From contig JAJEKB010018610.1 in assembly GCA_022393335.1 (NCBI GenBank), forward strand, positions 1-64,000: 64,000 nt of DNA, read 5' to 3'. A program made the translations under genes and the position numbers. The DNA is from Macrotrachela quadricornifera. Its lineage: Eukaryota; Rotifera; Eurotatoria; Philodinida; Philodinidae. The notes beneath the pieces were generated by a model. That model had not been told where the DNA came from and made no database searches. It was given only the letters and a program-made list of their open reading frames with translations. Of this stretch, positions 21,746 through 36,114 are shown in pieces; the first letter of the stretch is position 1; each line of letters starts with the position of its first letter.

Positions 21746-24700
21746 TATTTGAATTTTTCTCATAAAAAAACCATATTGGTTTTTTGAATTTAAAAAAATA
21801 AAATAATCAGAGATGGAAGACTTCGACTCGAGATTGAAATCGCACATGGTCAACGTTACTTATCTTTGCAAAATACACAATATAGTTTACAATGATTCAT
21901 CGACCTATATTTAAAAATATATGTTTGAATAACTATTAATTTAAGATCTGATCTACCTCAAAGAAATTTTCAACCGAGGACCATGGTATTTGACCTAGTA
22001 TATTCTTTCAAAAAACCAATAATTAAACTTATAGAATGGAGGCCGAAATAGGACTTTTGGATGTTGCATTAAGAAAGCATAAACGAAAAAGATTTTCCGT
22101 TTATTTTGAAAAAGCTTGATTTTCAAGCATTACATAGTGAAATCACGAGTAATTTTTGCAGGAAATGGAGTTTTTTGATAGCGAAGGTGCTCTTAAATGA
22201 AAAACTTATTGAAAAATATCTAAACGTCTTGATTAAATTTCAGTTTTAAACAAATCTATGTCACGTTAAGGAATACGTCGTACCTTGACTCATATATAGA
22301 ATACATTGTCTTGTTTACTTTCAATTATTTAGATTTACGATAATAACCAAAATCTTTAAGATGTGCTCCATTTTATTTTGTTTCCAATTAAAAACAATTC
22401 TTTATACATAAACTAGAATCTTTCTTCTATTATCTCTACTATACCTTTATTTTAGTTATTTACTTACTTATTTCGAAGTATATCCATGTAGGTAAGCGTG
22501 TTTCGCTTTAGTCCATTCTTGCTCTAATACCTTTGAATAATAGTGAATCGTAAGACATGATATACCTTCGTTTTCATTTCGCTATAGATTGTGACCGAAC
22601 AGAAAAGAAAAAGTCATAATAGATACGAATATAATGGTAAGAGCAAACTATAGAACGAAAGAAATACATTGTAATTGGTGGCGTAACGAATATAGAATGT
22701 TTCATATGCGTCGTGATATACAACTGTAGTCCAAAAATTTGTACTTTTTTTTATACATATTATTTTTTATCAGACCTATTCGAATTGGTTTATATTGTGA
22801 CTGATAGTCTACGAAGAGTGCTGTGAAACAGCATAATCTGATACCTCCGTTGTTCATCTTTAGAAGAAATAGAAAAAAAAGTTCTTTTGTTGTTAAGATA
22901 TAGAAAAATTATTTACAACACGAACATCAACATTTTTAACTTCACATGAAAAATGATAGTTTACCTATTTTCTTATAATTTCTCTTCTCAACATTACAAT
23001 GATGGTTCAAAGGAGATTTCTGTGAGCTTAATAACTAAGATATTAAATGACTACTTGAATATTGATGATGTATTAATTTGAACGAACTTTTCAATGACAC
23101 GACAGGTATATTTTCAATCATTTTTCTCATTAGACATAATCTTGTTAATAAACCTTGTGTAAAGCAGTATTGCACTTTTCATTGCTTATAACCAACAGAA
23201 AAAAAAGGGTCGTTTACAAGCATATTGACTAAATAAAAACCATCAAAACTGTACCTCAATATATAACAGACAATATATCTTTGTTTGCAAGATGATCTCA
23301 TCTATAAATATGTTTTTTACTTTTACAGGTATATAATTCAGTTGTTCGTTTGAATTTTTTCAACAACAGCGATGTATTTTAATCTAGTATTATTGTGATT
23401 GATAGTTTTTAGTAGAATACCTGGTATAATATTGATATATAATCGACTCTCCATGAGAGAAGAAGGTTATATAATTGTATAAATATATGTATTAAAAATA
23501 AAAAAACAGACTATAGTTCTCTATAGTCATCATCTACTATCATTATGGAAGGATCAGTTCTAAAAAAATGACGCTTATAGTTAATTTGAGCCATTGTAAA
23601 ACAATTTTAAGATAAAAAAAAATTCGTAAAATATTTTTGACTACAGCTGTATGGACATCGAGTATGTGTAGAGAACGAAAAAAGAACGACCTTAACTGTA
23701 AAATATAAATTATATCATATGTTCTGAATGTCAAGAAATAGAAGTAATTAGTTACTTGTTGTATTTCTAACAAATTAGTTTATCGGATACTTCGTACAAA
23801 AGAAGTCATGTACGAATATTTTATTCTCCTTCTTTTTTATATTACTCACATACATTGACGTATTGAGCAAAAACGCAAATGACTATATCTATTACGTTTA
23901 AATAATTATTGCACTATCTAGATGTTAGACATAATAAGCACATGTTTCAATTATGGTTAGAGAATTATAATCTAAAACTAAATAATTGTACATGTAATGC
24001 AGTGTTATAACGCCACACTGGAATGAAGTGCAAACGAACTCATGAAGAAACCGAAAACAACCCTACATCACTAACACTGTGTTTCTTTGTACTTTTCTTC
24101 TTACGTTTTAAATAATTATATTATGTCGTTGAAGTCAATGACGTTTGGATCTACCATTACTTATAGTTACCATTCTATTAAAAAATGGTTTTCTTGAAGC
24201 ATAAGACACATAGGAACAGTTTTTAATTCAACCTAAATCTTGTTTATTGCGAACTTCATAATAACGGTCTGATGAGAACTTTCCCAGATGGTTAAAACCT
24301 TTTGAAGTGATATTTTGCCTATCAGTGGGATCTGTTGAGACTAGAACAAGGCCGACAGTTTAAGAATCCGTATACCTTCTTTGCGAAGTTATGACTGCTC
24401 TAGTGGTTTTATGGCATATGACAAAATATTTAAAAAAATATTAAATGACAAAATTTTGACTATATAATGAGAATATCAAGTAAACTACATTACGAAATAG
24501 CTTTTGATTGGCCCTGCTAGTCCATATAGTAAGAAAGTTATATGCTTAAGAATGTGTTTCATAAAAAAGAAAAAATAAGGATAACTCCTATTTTGTAAGT
24601 TCTCTAAAACAAATTCTTTTCTTAATAGAAATATCATGAAATTCTCTTCTAGTTCATCAGATTTTATTTATAGGCAAAATATCATTTCAAAAGCTTTTAA

Positions 24701-26688
24701 TCACTTGAAGGAGTTCACTCGTGAGTATGATCTGTAGCATAGAAATATATACCTCTTCACATTTACCGTTTGAGTTTAATAGGCTGAAATCTATCATTTT
24801 GGGTCGCATCCTCAATAAACAGAATAGTTTTTCTTTTAAATTTGTGAAAATATTTAACATATTGATACTTGAGTGCATGAGTTTCAATTTTTTCTGGGTA
24901 TATTAAGTGCTATAAAATTCATGCTGTAAGACGAATAGTTCTTCCAAATTGTTATATTTAGCCAAAAGATATAAAAACTTAAGTTTGATAACAGAAACAA
25001 TAGATTAGATCCACATTGCTCTTTCTCTTGCATTATTTTCCATTTATTTAGTCACATTTTGACGAATGAAACTTTTGAATTTGAAAGAAAATATAATGAT
25101 ATTTATATATTTCTAAATGCACTTGATTCTTTATTTTTAAAAAGTAAATATATCTTCCTGTAATAGGTAGATAGGCAAACATCAAGTGTAACAACACGAT
25201 ATATTAATTAATATTCTTTTTTTTATCACTACCAACACTTCGATACATTATATTGTTAAAAAATAAGGATAATACATGAAAAGATACATTGAAAAAATCT
25301 TGTCTATACATTTTTTAACACACTTGTTGGAACATTAGAAGAGCGAAAAACCATGTCAATAACTAAAATTTCACTTCTACAAAGCTATCATTTAAATTTT
25401 TCATTGAAGTTATTATAAATACATTTGGGTTGTTCTTTCATATGTAAATGAATCAAAAAAAAGAAAAAAAATTCTCCATAGAACAGAAAAGTTTATTTCA
25501 TGTGCCTCTATATTTTGCCTTTCTCTTATTATTGGTATTTTCAACATTTGACCATATAAGTAAAAGTACATGTCTTCTTTAAGGACTTAAAGTAAAGTGA
25601 ATATTCTTTGCTTCTTTGGTATTAATGAATTTTTAAAACTTATTACAAAATTTCTTCTGGTGAAAAATAAGCGTTTTTCAGAGTGTGTCTGATACTTCAG
25701 CATTTTTATTCAAAGAATATAAAATATAAACCATCCATTTCAAACAGTATTGAATATATGTAAAGAAAATTTTAGTTCAAATGGAGGTAATACACCTCAA
25801 GAAAGAGGGATAGAAGGAATCATTTTGATCCATTTTGTGCTCATTATATCATAGAAAACAATATTTTGAAACTTTGAGTGTATGACAGTTTTTTTTGCGC
25901 TCATCAATATTTATTTCTACAGAAACTCCAGAGAAGAAGAGAGTACCACTACTTCAAGATTATCATCATAAAATATCCTTATAGTCAAAAAGCCATCTAT
26001 GATTGTAATATGTACTCATAATGCATAAATTCGATGATTTTAATATATTCGTTTAGGAAGAGCATGTTGCATTATTAAGTCAAATTTTATTTATTCATCT
26101 TTATAGATATGCTTTAACAAAATCTAATAGTTTATAGTTCTTCTTTTCATTTTCATTTTCATATTTAAAAAAAGCATAACAACAAGAAATTCTATTGAGC
26201 AAGGATATCATCAAAAATATTATTTAAGCAGTCCCTATGTACATTGAACGAAAACAGAGTTTAATCAACAGTAGGTTATTGATTGGTTTAACAATTCACT
26301 AATAGAATAAATGTTAGTTGGAATAATATGATTCATTCAATTTTAGTTTTTTTTAGTCTTCTTTAATCAATAACAAATAAATCTTAGCTATTTTTATTTG
26401 TAATATATATTGTTATTGATATCTTAATATAGTTGAATATAATAAATTAAAATTGACTATGATAAATTGACGATTCAATTTAATTTAATAATGAATATTA
26501 TTTAGTTTAAATTAAAACCATTTAATATGACCAATATTGATTGTTTCTACTTAGTTGCTTAACAACCAAGAAGGTAAAGATTCATACATCTATATATGAA
26601 TCATTGAATTTGTTTGCATAAATCTTTTATTTGAAAAAAAAAATCAATCATATTATTCTAAGATTATTCTTATAATATAAATTTTTAG
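21746..26688. other. gene-free stretch upstream of SCAPER
   Basis: About 5 kb without a supportable gene. Overlapping 61- and 66-codon frames on opposite strands near 24.7-24.9 kb and a 76-codon frame at 23543-23773 have no domains and look like chance. Bases 26560-26688 are the likely SCAPER leader; they end in a splice acceptor directly before its ATG. Confidence 0.55.
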
Positions 26689-29600
26689 ATGACAAATATT
26701 TCAGTACCAGAACACGAACCATTACCACAAAATTCCAATTGGTATATTAAATTTTTTTTCTATTTTAATTAATTCTATCTTTTAAAAATTTTTCTAGTTC
26801 TTCAAATGATATTCCTTTTCGTCAAATCGATTCAAATTCATCTGATATTCGTTCACGTTATTGGACATTTTTATTTGATAATTTAAAGCGATCTATCGAA
26901 CAAATCTATCAAACATGTGAATCCGATAAAAATCCATTACAATGTCAAGTTAGTTTATTTTTATTTTCATTAATCTATAAAAAAATTTTTTTTTTTAAAT
27001 AATTTATTTCAATTTAGGAAATTATTAAATTTCTCTATCAATATTGTAAAAATTTTCAAATACTAATGAATAATTTTCAACATGATAAAAATCTTACTGA
27101 TGACATAAAAAAGTAAAATATTTGAAATTTTTTTTAAAATAAAACAATTTTATTTTGTTAAAGACCATATGAACATTCTCAATCAATGTGTAATGGTAAT
27201 TTTTTAAAAGAATATATCTTTGTAAATAATATTCTTTAAATATAGATGAAGTACATCTTTCCGATGATTTATTACGACGACAAAAACGTTTACATAATAG
27301 TGATATAAATTTACATGTAAATAATTCATCTTATCATCGTTCATCAATTGATTCGAATAAATTAAAACGACAAAAATCAAATAAATATCGTATTTTACCT
27401 GAAAGTTCAAGTTTACTTTCATTACCATCATTATTTTCATCATCAACATTAACAAATGAATCATCTATAACATTAATTTCAAGTACAAATCAATCATTAT
27501 TATTATCTAAACGAACTTTACCTGATGAAACAGCTGGAGATGCTGATGATGAAAAAGATATTCGAGATGAATCAATTGATATTAATCGATATCATCGATA
27601 TCATCATAGAATTAAACAACAAAGTATAACATCAGAAGAAGATAATGAAGAAATATTAATGAGAAATCATCGAGGAATGATTGATTTTATGGATCGAGTA
27701 AGTTTATTTGAAATTAAAAATGTATTTTTATATCTCGATAAATATGTTCATATATCTTGAGATCACAATAAAATTTTATTCATTTGTCTTAAGTTCAAAA
27801 TCATTTAATTGAAAAACAAATTGGATTATTTATCATTCTTTTGTAGCAAATATTTGATGCATTTGATCAAGAAGAATCATTAACTGCTGCATTAGAAGCA
27901 GAACAAGAACGAACAATTGCTTCATTAATGGCAGAACAAGAAGATCTTGAACAACAATTAAATAATGTTAGTGATGATGATCTTCTATTAGGTGGTGATG
28001 ATGGATCAGAATTAGAAGAAAGTGAATTATCAGTAAATAGAAATAAAATTAGTTTTTTTTTTATTTATTCTTTATATTTAATATTATTTAGACAACAAAA
28101 ACTTCGAGTTATTTTATGTCATTACAAGGTGATCAAGATGAAAAAGAGTTAAGTTTAATTGATCTTTCACGTGATGATAATGATTCTGATCCTGATGGAA
28201 AATCTCGAACAAAACATCTTCGTCTTCATGAAAAACTTTCATCACCATCACGTATTCGGTATTATTCTTATATTAATTATTAAATAATCTTTTTCAATTT
28301 TTTTTTATTAGACCTTTAAGTGAAACGCTTCGTGAAGCAGCTGAACGTCAAGGTATTATAATACAATTTTCTTTTTATTCATCTATTCATATATATTTAG
28401 CACGAGCATTAACAAAACGACAAACATTACGCGATGAGAAAGCTCGGAAATTACGTGAATTAACTCAACGAGTAAAATCAAATTTCTTGTTTTTAAATAA
28501 AAGATTATCTCTATATAATTTATTATTTTTCAGGTTACTGAAGTACGTCAATGGAAAGAAGAGTTAATAAAAGCACGTAAAACTACAATTGAAATAAAAA
28601 TGACACGAGCAGAAGAAAAACGTCAATATTTATTATTATTAAAAGCTAAAAAAGCTGGTGATGAAGATTTAAAAGGACAAGAAATAGCATTTATAAAATG
28701 TTTACAACAAGAAAATCGTCGACAAACATTAAAAGAACGTTATCAAAAAGAAGAACAAATTAAACAATTACTTGAAGAAGAACGTGTTAAAAAACATGAT
28801 GAACATAAACAAAAAGAATTAGCAGCTGAAAATCGACGAAAAGAATTAGAAGCTATAAGACAAACACGTCTTAATGAAATGCAAGAAAAATGGAAGACAA
28901 AAGAGAGAATGATTGAACAACATTTAAATGAAAGAAGAAAACAAAAACAAACTGCTGCAATTGCTAAACAAAAGTAAATCGAAAAATTTCTTAAATCATA
29001 ACCATTAATATTATAATACATTCGAAAGTTTTCCTGATAAGTATAATCTATTGAATTTATCCTCGAGAATTTTGAATCTGACAAGCTTTATTGATAAAAT
29101 AGAAACTGAGACTTGAAGGAGTAAAACTATCTACAAAGAAAAAAACAGTAGACTTCAATAGATGATTAGTATTAGTTGTGAAATAGTATCTCATACATAC
29201 TTATATAGCATGAATATTAGTATTTTATAGTTTTTCATATTTTATTAAAATCTGAATACAGAAATGATCATCTTATGCATTCGTTAATAATTCATTGTGT
29301 TACCATTTCATACTTGATTTTATATTTTAGGAGTTTTCAACAAAAGCGTGCTGAGCGTGTTGCATATCTCAAAGCATCAACTGTTGAATTAAAGAAAAAA
29401 TTAGCATTAAAAGTTTGTTCTATTCTCTATCTTATTTCATTATCATAATCAAAAATTTTTTTTTTATGTTATCTATAGCAAGAAGAAAGTGAGAGACGAC
29501 ATATAACACAACTCGAAGAAATTCGTCGAAAAGCTATAGAAATGAGTACATTACGTGGTCCAAGTGCTGAAGATCATCATCATGTATCTCCAACACCTGA

Positions 29601-32600
29601 TGATAGTAAAACAACAACATCTACCACAAGTATTCTAATAACTGATGATCTAGTAGCAACTCGTAAATGTTGTACATTGTGTAATCTCTTGGTCAGTTTT
29701 ATTATATGTCTTTCTAATAATTTTTTTTGAATAATTTTTTTTCTTTTAGTTAGCTTCTGATCTTCATTTACAAACACATTTACGTGGTACTCGTCATAAT
29801 CAATTATTAATCGAACGATTTAATCAAAAAAATGAAAATGGAACAAAAAAACAACCAACACAACAAGAAATTGTACGAATTTTTTTATTCAGATATTTTC
29901 TTTTACTAATATAAAAATTATTTTTTTTTAGGATACATTTAATACAGAATCTATAGTAGTTGTTACGAATGATGATATTATTCGACAAGAAATGTCTTAT
30001 AATCGAGAACGTAAACATACAATGAAAAAACGAGCAAAAAAGTTACGTCTTCGTATTGGCCAACGGTAAATATCAATGAGATATATATAGTATCTATTAT
30101 TATTTGAAAATTTTAGTTCAACAGCATATGAAGCTGAAAATTCTCAACGTCCTTATTTAACATCAACACATAAAGCACGGTAAAATTAAAGATTATAATT
30201 TAAAATTAAATAGATTCAAATTCTTTTTTTCTCTAGTATTCAAAGATTTTTAAATGAATTAGAAAAATCATTGAATACAACAGCTAGAAAAGAACCATTA
30301 AATACAACAAATTATTTAGCATGTCAACGTATTCTTATGGAATTTGTTAAAATTTTTGATACGCATGGTTATGAAAAAGTAATATAATCTTTTAGAATAT
30401 TAGAAAAATAATTCTTTTTTTTTTCTATAAAATCATTTAGGATTCACCACTTGAACAACGTGTTTTTTTTAGTTTAAATGGTTATTCTACATTAAATAAA
30501 ATGATTGAATTAAGAGCCGAATGTAATAAACCAGCACTTGCACCTGAAAGGTAATATTTCTTTAAAAATTTAATATATTTTATTTATTAAATAAATTTAG
30601 TCTTATTGCATTAACTGTCTCAGTTTATCAAGCAGCAACAAATAATAATCTTGATAATGCAATTTATCTATTAAATAGTGGTAAAATTTTAACACTTGTA
30701 GAAAGCCTTATTCGGCATTTAAATGTAAGTAAAAGATTAATTTAATTAAATTTTTTATTAAAGAAATTATTTTAGGGTTTAAAAACTGATGATTTAACAA
30801 CAAATAATGATCAAAATGAAAGTGAAAAATTAGCTCAAATTGATCTAGTAACTAATTTAACTGAAACACTTGCTAGTTTACTTACAATGTACAATTCAAT
30901 AGTAAAAGAAATACAAAATCGTGAACATGAAAATAAAGAAGATAAATTAACAATGAGTCGTTTAACAGATTTTATTAGGTAAATTAAAATAAAAAAAAAT
31001 AACAAACTAATTTTATTATATCATTAAGTTATATGGCAAATGTTGGTGTTCTTGATCGAATAGCATTATTTTTTCGTACAGCACGTGCTGTTATTAATAC
31101 AACAAAATCTCATATACCAGATATGATTATTCATTGTTTAAATCTTTTACAACAAATGATTGATTTTTCTAAACCAAAGTAATAATATTTAAGATTTGTT
31201 TATAAAGAAAAAAAAAAGAAATTATATTTTAAATTAGATTCTATCTTCCTCCATTTGGTCAATCATCAAAAAAATCAGTTAATGATCCAGCACAAGTTTT
31301 AAATATAATGAAATCAACAAATTTTTGTGAAATTCTTTCATTACTTTATGGAATTCTAATACATGAAACTGATAATAATAATCAAATAATTACTGAAAAT
31401 AACAATAATAATAATAGTACAGTCACTTTACATGAAAAAACAATTCATATTGTAATTAATTCAATGATATTATTAAATACAATTGCTATATTAGATCTTG
31501 ATACATTTCAAGTATGTCATTTTTGAAATTAATATAACATGTTAGTTGTAATAATGTAAAAAGATATTCTTGTCTTTGAAAAATTTCTTAAGAATGACTG
31601 TATGAAATTTTTTGAAATACTCAGAGTAGTTAAATGCTAGTGATTTAGATGTAAGTTGCAACGAAGGCAAAATTCGCAAATGCTTTTATTCGGAACATTT
31701 ATGAGAGGATAACAGTTAAATTGAAGTAGAGTTTCACTCTTGCAACATGTTATAATACAATACTTTATGATTGAAAAACATACACTTTAATCTGATTGGA
31801 ATATTCACAGAAAAGTTTCAGCTTAATCAGATATATTATATAAGAGAAAAGAGAATAAAAACTTCAGTTTTTCGTTTCAAAATCTAGTTTAAAAAAAATA
31901 CAAAGAAAGTTGCTTTTTTTTAATTTTTTTAAGCATGAAATAGATTTGTTTTGAAGTTTTTTTAAGCGTAAAAGGAGGGTTTTAATTTCTCCAAATATGA
32001 TCATTCGACAAAGGGCATTTAAATCTACCTATCAACAGCGAAAACAAACTGAAAAATTTGGGTCAAGAAATAGAGAGGTTTCTTTACTTCTAGAAATACA
32101 CACAGTGCGATCAAGATGCCTTAGTGGTGAATGGCTATTCTTTCAATTAAAGCATCCCCGGGATAAATACAATTGAACTCAAAATATATGTCCTTGATCA
32201 TTCTTTGATATTCACTATAACTTGTTATGATTGACATCTATTTATCATCAACATGTATTGATAATAACCAATAATTCACAAAGTGAAACGTAGATCAGTA
32301 AACTCTCTCGGATAAGGACTGATGCAAAAGTTCTGGCACACATGTCAGGCTTGACTGTGAACAGGTGAAAGATGTTAGAAACTCAATCCTATTTTCATCA
32401 CATAGAGCAGAGCCTGTAGATCAAAAGTGCAATTTTCAAAAAAAAAGATCTTTGACCTATAACGGCTCCAAAATTGTGCAACACATAAGGGAACTACAAT
32501 GACTTTGAAACTTTCACATTTGGTTTTGCTGTAATTAAGCTAATTTCCATAAACTTTGATGAATTTTATTCAGACTTTGTAGTTCGACACATTAAAGTGT

Positions 32601-33997
32601 TAGTTCTCCAAAACACTGAGTTTTAGTCATTAGACTTCATCGTAGCGCCAAGATACACTTTCATTCTACAGATTGGCAGTTTTCGCATCTTTCTAAACTT
32701 TGATCACGATCTATGCCTCGTAGTTATAATGAAGTTCAAACTGATGCTTCAAAAATTGTTGAAATCAGAAACCATTGATAGAAAAACCGATGAAAAAATT
32801 CATTTTGAGTCAATTTTTACTAAATAGAAATTGACCTATATCTACAGATGGCAATAGTAGTTTGAGGCCAAACTTTTTTCAAAGATGGTCCCTCAGTTGC
32901 TTAGGAATCTGACAGTAAAAGAAAATTTGGAATATACAAGAAGCTGAAACACTAAATAAAACTATAAAATTTAAACGATTATAAGGCTTTTTTGGTTCCT
33001 TCCGAGTCACACAGCTTTGGACATGTTGTAAGTCAAAAATTTTTATTTGGAAGATATATTTTTGTTCTATAAACTTGACTCTACTCAACAGGAAAAGAAT
33101 TGGGTTTCTAGCATCTTTCGTTTGTTCACAGTCAGGTTTGACACTTGTACGACGATTTATGCATCAGTCATTATAATATCAACCGCTTTACCGTATTTCA
33201 TACATTAATCCTGCAGTCATTACACGAATAGATTTTTTTATGCTTCAGTCTCGTCATTCTGCTATTGTTTGAAAATCTAAGAGAAAAACCGTTTCGTTAC
33301 TTTATTAAAGTGAAGAATGAATTTTATTTATTTCGTATTTAGACAACTCTTGGTGAAGAAACTATTTCTCTTCAACTTCGACATGTAGCTAATTATATTC
33401 TTTCTTATTGTAATAATAAACAAACAACAATAAATGATAATCTTTTACATCAAATTATTCCTCTTATTGGTTATTATTGTGTTTTGAATCAAGATAATCA
33501 AGTTTGTTAATTTATTTCGTATAAAATAATTTTTAAAATCAAATCTTTCTTGTTTTTAGTGTCGTTTAGCATTTGGTAATCGACCAACTGTCCTTCAACA
33601 ATTATCATGTTTACCATTTCGTTATTTTGTTGAATCAAAATATATGGATATACTTTTTCCAACATTAATTTCCTGTTCATTTGATTGTGATACAACACGA
33701 TCAATACTTCAAACTGAAATGTCACTTGATCTTATAGCAAATTTTATTGAAGTAATTTGGTTTTTTTTTCTTCTGAATATTTATCCAACTTTTTATTCTT
33801 TTTTTTAATAGACAAAAATGAGTAATGAAGATGATAATGAATCAACACTTTCTGCATTTCATATGAGATTTCCACGTGAAGAGTGGAGTAATGCATTGAT
33901 ATATTATCGACCAATGTCAAAACGAATTGAGAAAAATCATAATGATGAAGAAAAGGAAAATGAATCTCATCGAACTGATCCTGAAATTAAATCTTAA
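26689..33997 (+). CDS. SCAPER: SCAPER, S-phase cyclin A-associated ER protein
   Basis: About 24 exons joined by mostly 50-60 base introns give roughly 1,280 codons by my estimate (human about 1,400). The N-terminal SCAPER domain is clear (RYWTFLFDNLKRSIEQIYQT at about 26850-26915). A serine-rich low-complexity part, an acidic part and a long Glu/Lys/Arg-rich coiled coil follow (28.4-29.5 kb). A C2H2 zinc finger is split by an intron (CTLCN at about 29670; HLQTHLRGTRH after 29750). The rest is a conserved helical C-terminal half ending in TAA at 33995-33997. In vertebrates SCAPER binds cyclin A/CDK2 at the endoplasmic reticulum and takes part in co-translational tubulin mRNA decay; those roles are known of the family and not visible here. 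The start follows an AG acceptor directly. One intron (about 31513-33342) is 1.8 kb and contains a transposon-like element. Confidence 0.92.
32315..33171. mobile_element. TA-flanked inverted-repeat element in SCAPER intron
   Basis: The left end reads AGGACTGATGCA and the right end, reverse-complemented, ATGACTGATGCA. The inverted similarity continues for about 75 bases (TTGACTGTGAACA against CTGACTGTGAACA; GAAAGATG, then TAGAAAC in both). TA dinucleotides flank both ends (32313-32314, 33172-33173), as in Tc1/mariner insertions. I see no transposase frame. Its insertion accounts for about half of the extra length of this SCAPER intron. Confidence 0.6.
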
Positions 33998-35176
33998 AAG
34001 AATATATTTTTTTTTGGCCTAAATCTCATTTATATTTATATTTTCTTATCCATGTGTGTATGTTTTTTTTTCACTTTTTTTCTACAATGCATTAAACAAA
34101 AAAACAAAACAAAATCATTCGATGTCACAGAATTCCATTTTTGTACAAATGAAATTTCTTGTATATAAAAAAAACGAAAGACATTTTCTATGTCTATTAA
34201 ACATTTTTCTAATAAACTAAAGGAATCTTTGAAGTTTTTCCTATAAATGATTACATGTATGCGTCATGAAAATATTGAATGTAATAAATGCAACATAAGT
34301 TCGTTTACTACTTATATTAGTACTGCGATAAAAAACAAATTTCCGTGTGTTTTAAAGTGTAAAAAGAGAAATTTGGTAAAATTTTGTTTAACGTATGGTA
34401 TCCAGCATTGAATTTGTATGTACATTATTCATATTTTTATTAGTTTGATGCCCGATACAAATGAACTATATCCTGTTTGATCACGTATCGTTCGACGTTG
34501 TTTTGTTCATATATTTTCTATGGTCGAATTACCACTCTCAATTCATTATATAAATAAATTTTCCAAGTATTTTTGTGTTGGCCCATTTTTCACTAGGAGA
34601 CGTCACTCTAGGGAGCTATCAGGATTTATCTGTTGATAAAATATAATAATAAGTGAAGCCAACGTGCTGCATTAATTTTAGTTTTGATATAGAATTGTAA
34701 TACACTACTGGGAAAACGTATTCTCCTTCCTTGGATCTTAGTCCTTGCAAGGGCTAAACGTCTGAAAATCAGTCCACAAGTAGTTCATAGGGAATTTAGG
34801 TCAGTAGCATTAAAATTCCTCAAGCTAGAATGGAGATATAATAGGTGCGATTTATCTTTATTGTGAATATCGTAACTCAATAGTAGGAAGATCTTTTGAG
34901 TCAACCAATTTCTCATTTTGTGGCTCTGCATTATGGCTATTTCTGTTATAAATTTTATTAAAGCCAATAAAGTTCTTGATCAACTAGATCATTTATACTG
35001 AAAACATGGATATATATATACAGAAACAGCGAAATATCATTGAAAGATCAATAATTCAGCAAAAATGTGATAGATCAATCTGAAACTTTCAAAAGAGGAT
35101 ACTTTACTAAATAAAAATGGCATATCAATCATTATCATGAACTTATCAAAATTTTAGAGTCTCCAATATTCAATTA
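33998..35176. other. SCAPER 3' flank, gene-free
   Basis: Holds the SCAPER 3' UTR, with A-rich possible polyadenylation sites near 34090-34210, then AT-rich sequence. I see no gene. A 60-codon minus-strand frame at 34785-34967 has no recognisable domain. Confidence 0.5.
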
Positions 35177-35832
35177 AATGAGCTCATCTTTCGAACAATA
35201 AAGGAGACCGTATTATTCTAGAATTTGATGCCAAACGATCGATAATCACGTAAATATAAAATTAAAAACAGCATATAATTTAGTAAACTTAGTTTTAATT
35301 GTTTTCATGCCAATGTGTCAAAACATTTTCGTATGTCAATACTTTACTAGAAACATTATTTCTGGCAGATCAACATTCTTAGAAACAATACAAACCAGCT
35401 ATCTCCTCTAGAAAATGAAATATTAAAATATAAATTGCCATTAATTATAACAAAACTGCTACACATAAGTTATAGTATTCGCATTCTTCAGCAATTACCA
35501 TCTAAACTTTTAAAAGTATGAATTATTTGAGTATGATAAAAATCATATAATTGTATGCTATAATTTGATATAAAATTCTCGTAAACAAATATCTAGCTAT
35601 CTCGAGCATAAAAATTTCCGTTGTTTAATAAATCTATCGAGTGATTTAAAATAATTTTCCTAGCGTAATATTGATATATAAAGATGCTTTCCCATATTGA
35701 TAGGAAAATAATTAAAACTGATCTTACTAAATTATAGGCTGCTTTTAATCTAATATATGAGTATTATCAATCTGTTAGTATTAAATTCTAGCCTAACATA
35801 TTCTTCTTTATTGTTCAAAAGATGAGCTCATT
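35177..35832. mobile_element. foldback element, 656 bp
   Basis: The end AATGAGCTCATCTT at 35177 is matched by its reverse complement ending at 35832, and inverted similarity extends about 85 bases inward (GAACAATAAAG; TCTAGAATTT against GCTAGAATTT; GATAAT). There are no coding frames. It abuts the 3' LTR remnant of the neighbouring retroelement and seems to have replaced or interrupted it. Confidence 0.6.
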
Positions 35833-35895
35833 TTCCTATACTAATAATATTGGATAATTACAATATGCCCATCAACACATCCTCTCACCTCTTCG

Positions 35896-35915
35896 AGACG
35901 CGCTTCTGCGCGTCT
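35896..35915. other. GC-rich perfect hairpin beside the polypurine tract
   Basis: AGACGCGC (35896-35903) pairs with GCGCGTCT (35908-35915) around the tetraloop TTCT. An eight-base stem this rich in G+C stands out in the AT-rich surroundings. It lies between the envelope remnant and the polypurine tract. Confidence 0.75.
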
Positions 35916-36114
35916 TTACAATAATAAACGGACACGAATGATATGTACAAAATATGGAGAAAGAAGAACTACAAAGAGAAAGAAATAGATATATTACAGT
36001 TGAAGTACATAAACTGATGCAGTGAATAAAGAAATCGTTAAAAGATGTGAGAATGTATTGTTTGAAAGTTTGTTTGATCTTTCTTATAGTGAGACTGGTG
36101 TTAACGATGGCATT

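Noticed and set aside
24687..24906. Two overlapping frames on opposite strands near 24.8 kb
   Set aside because: Both are short, without domains, start contexts or splice partners.
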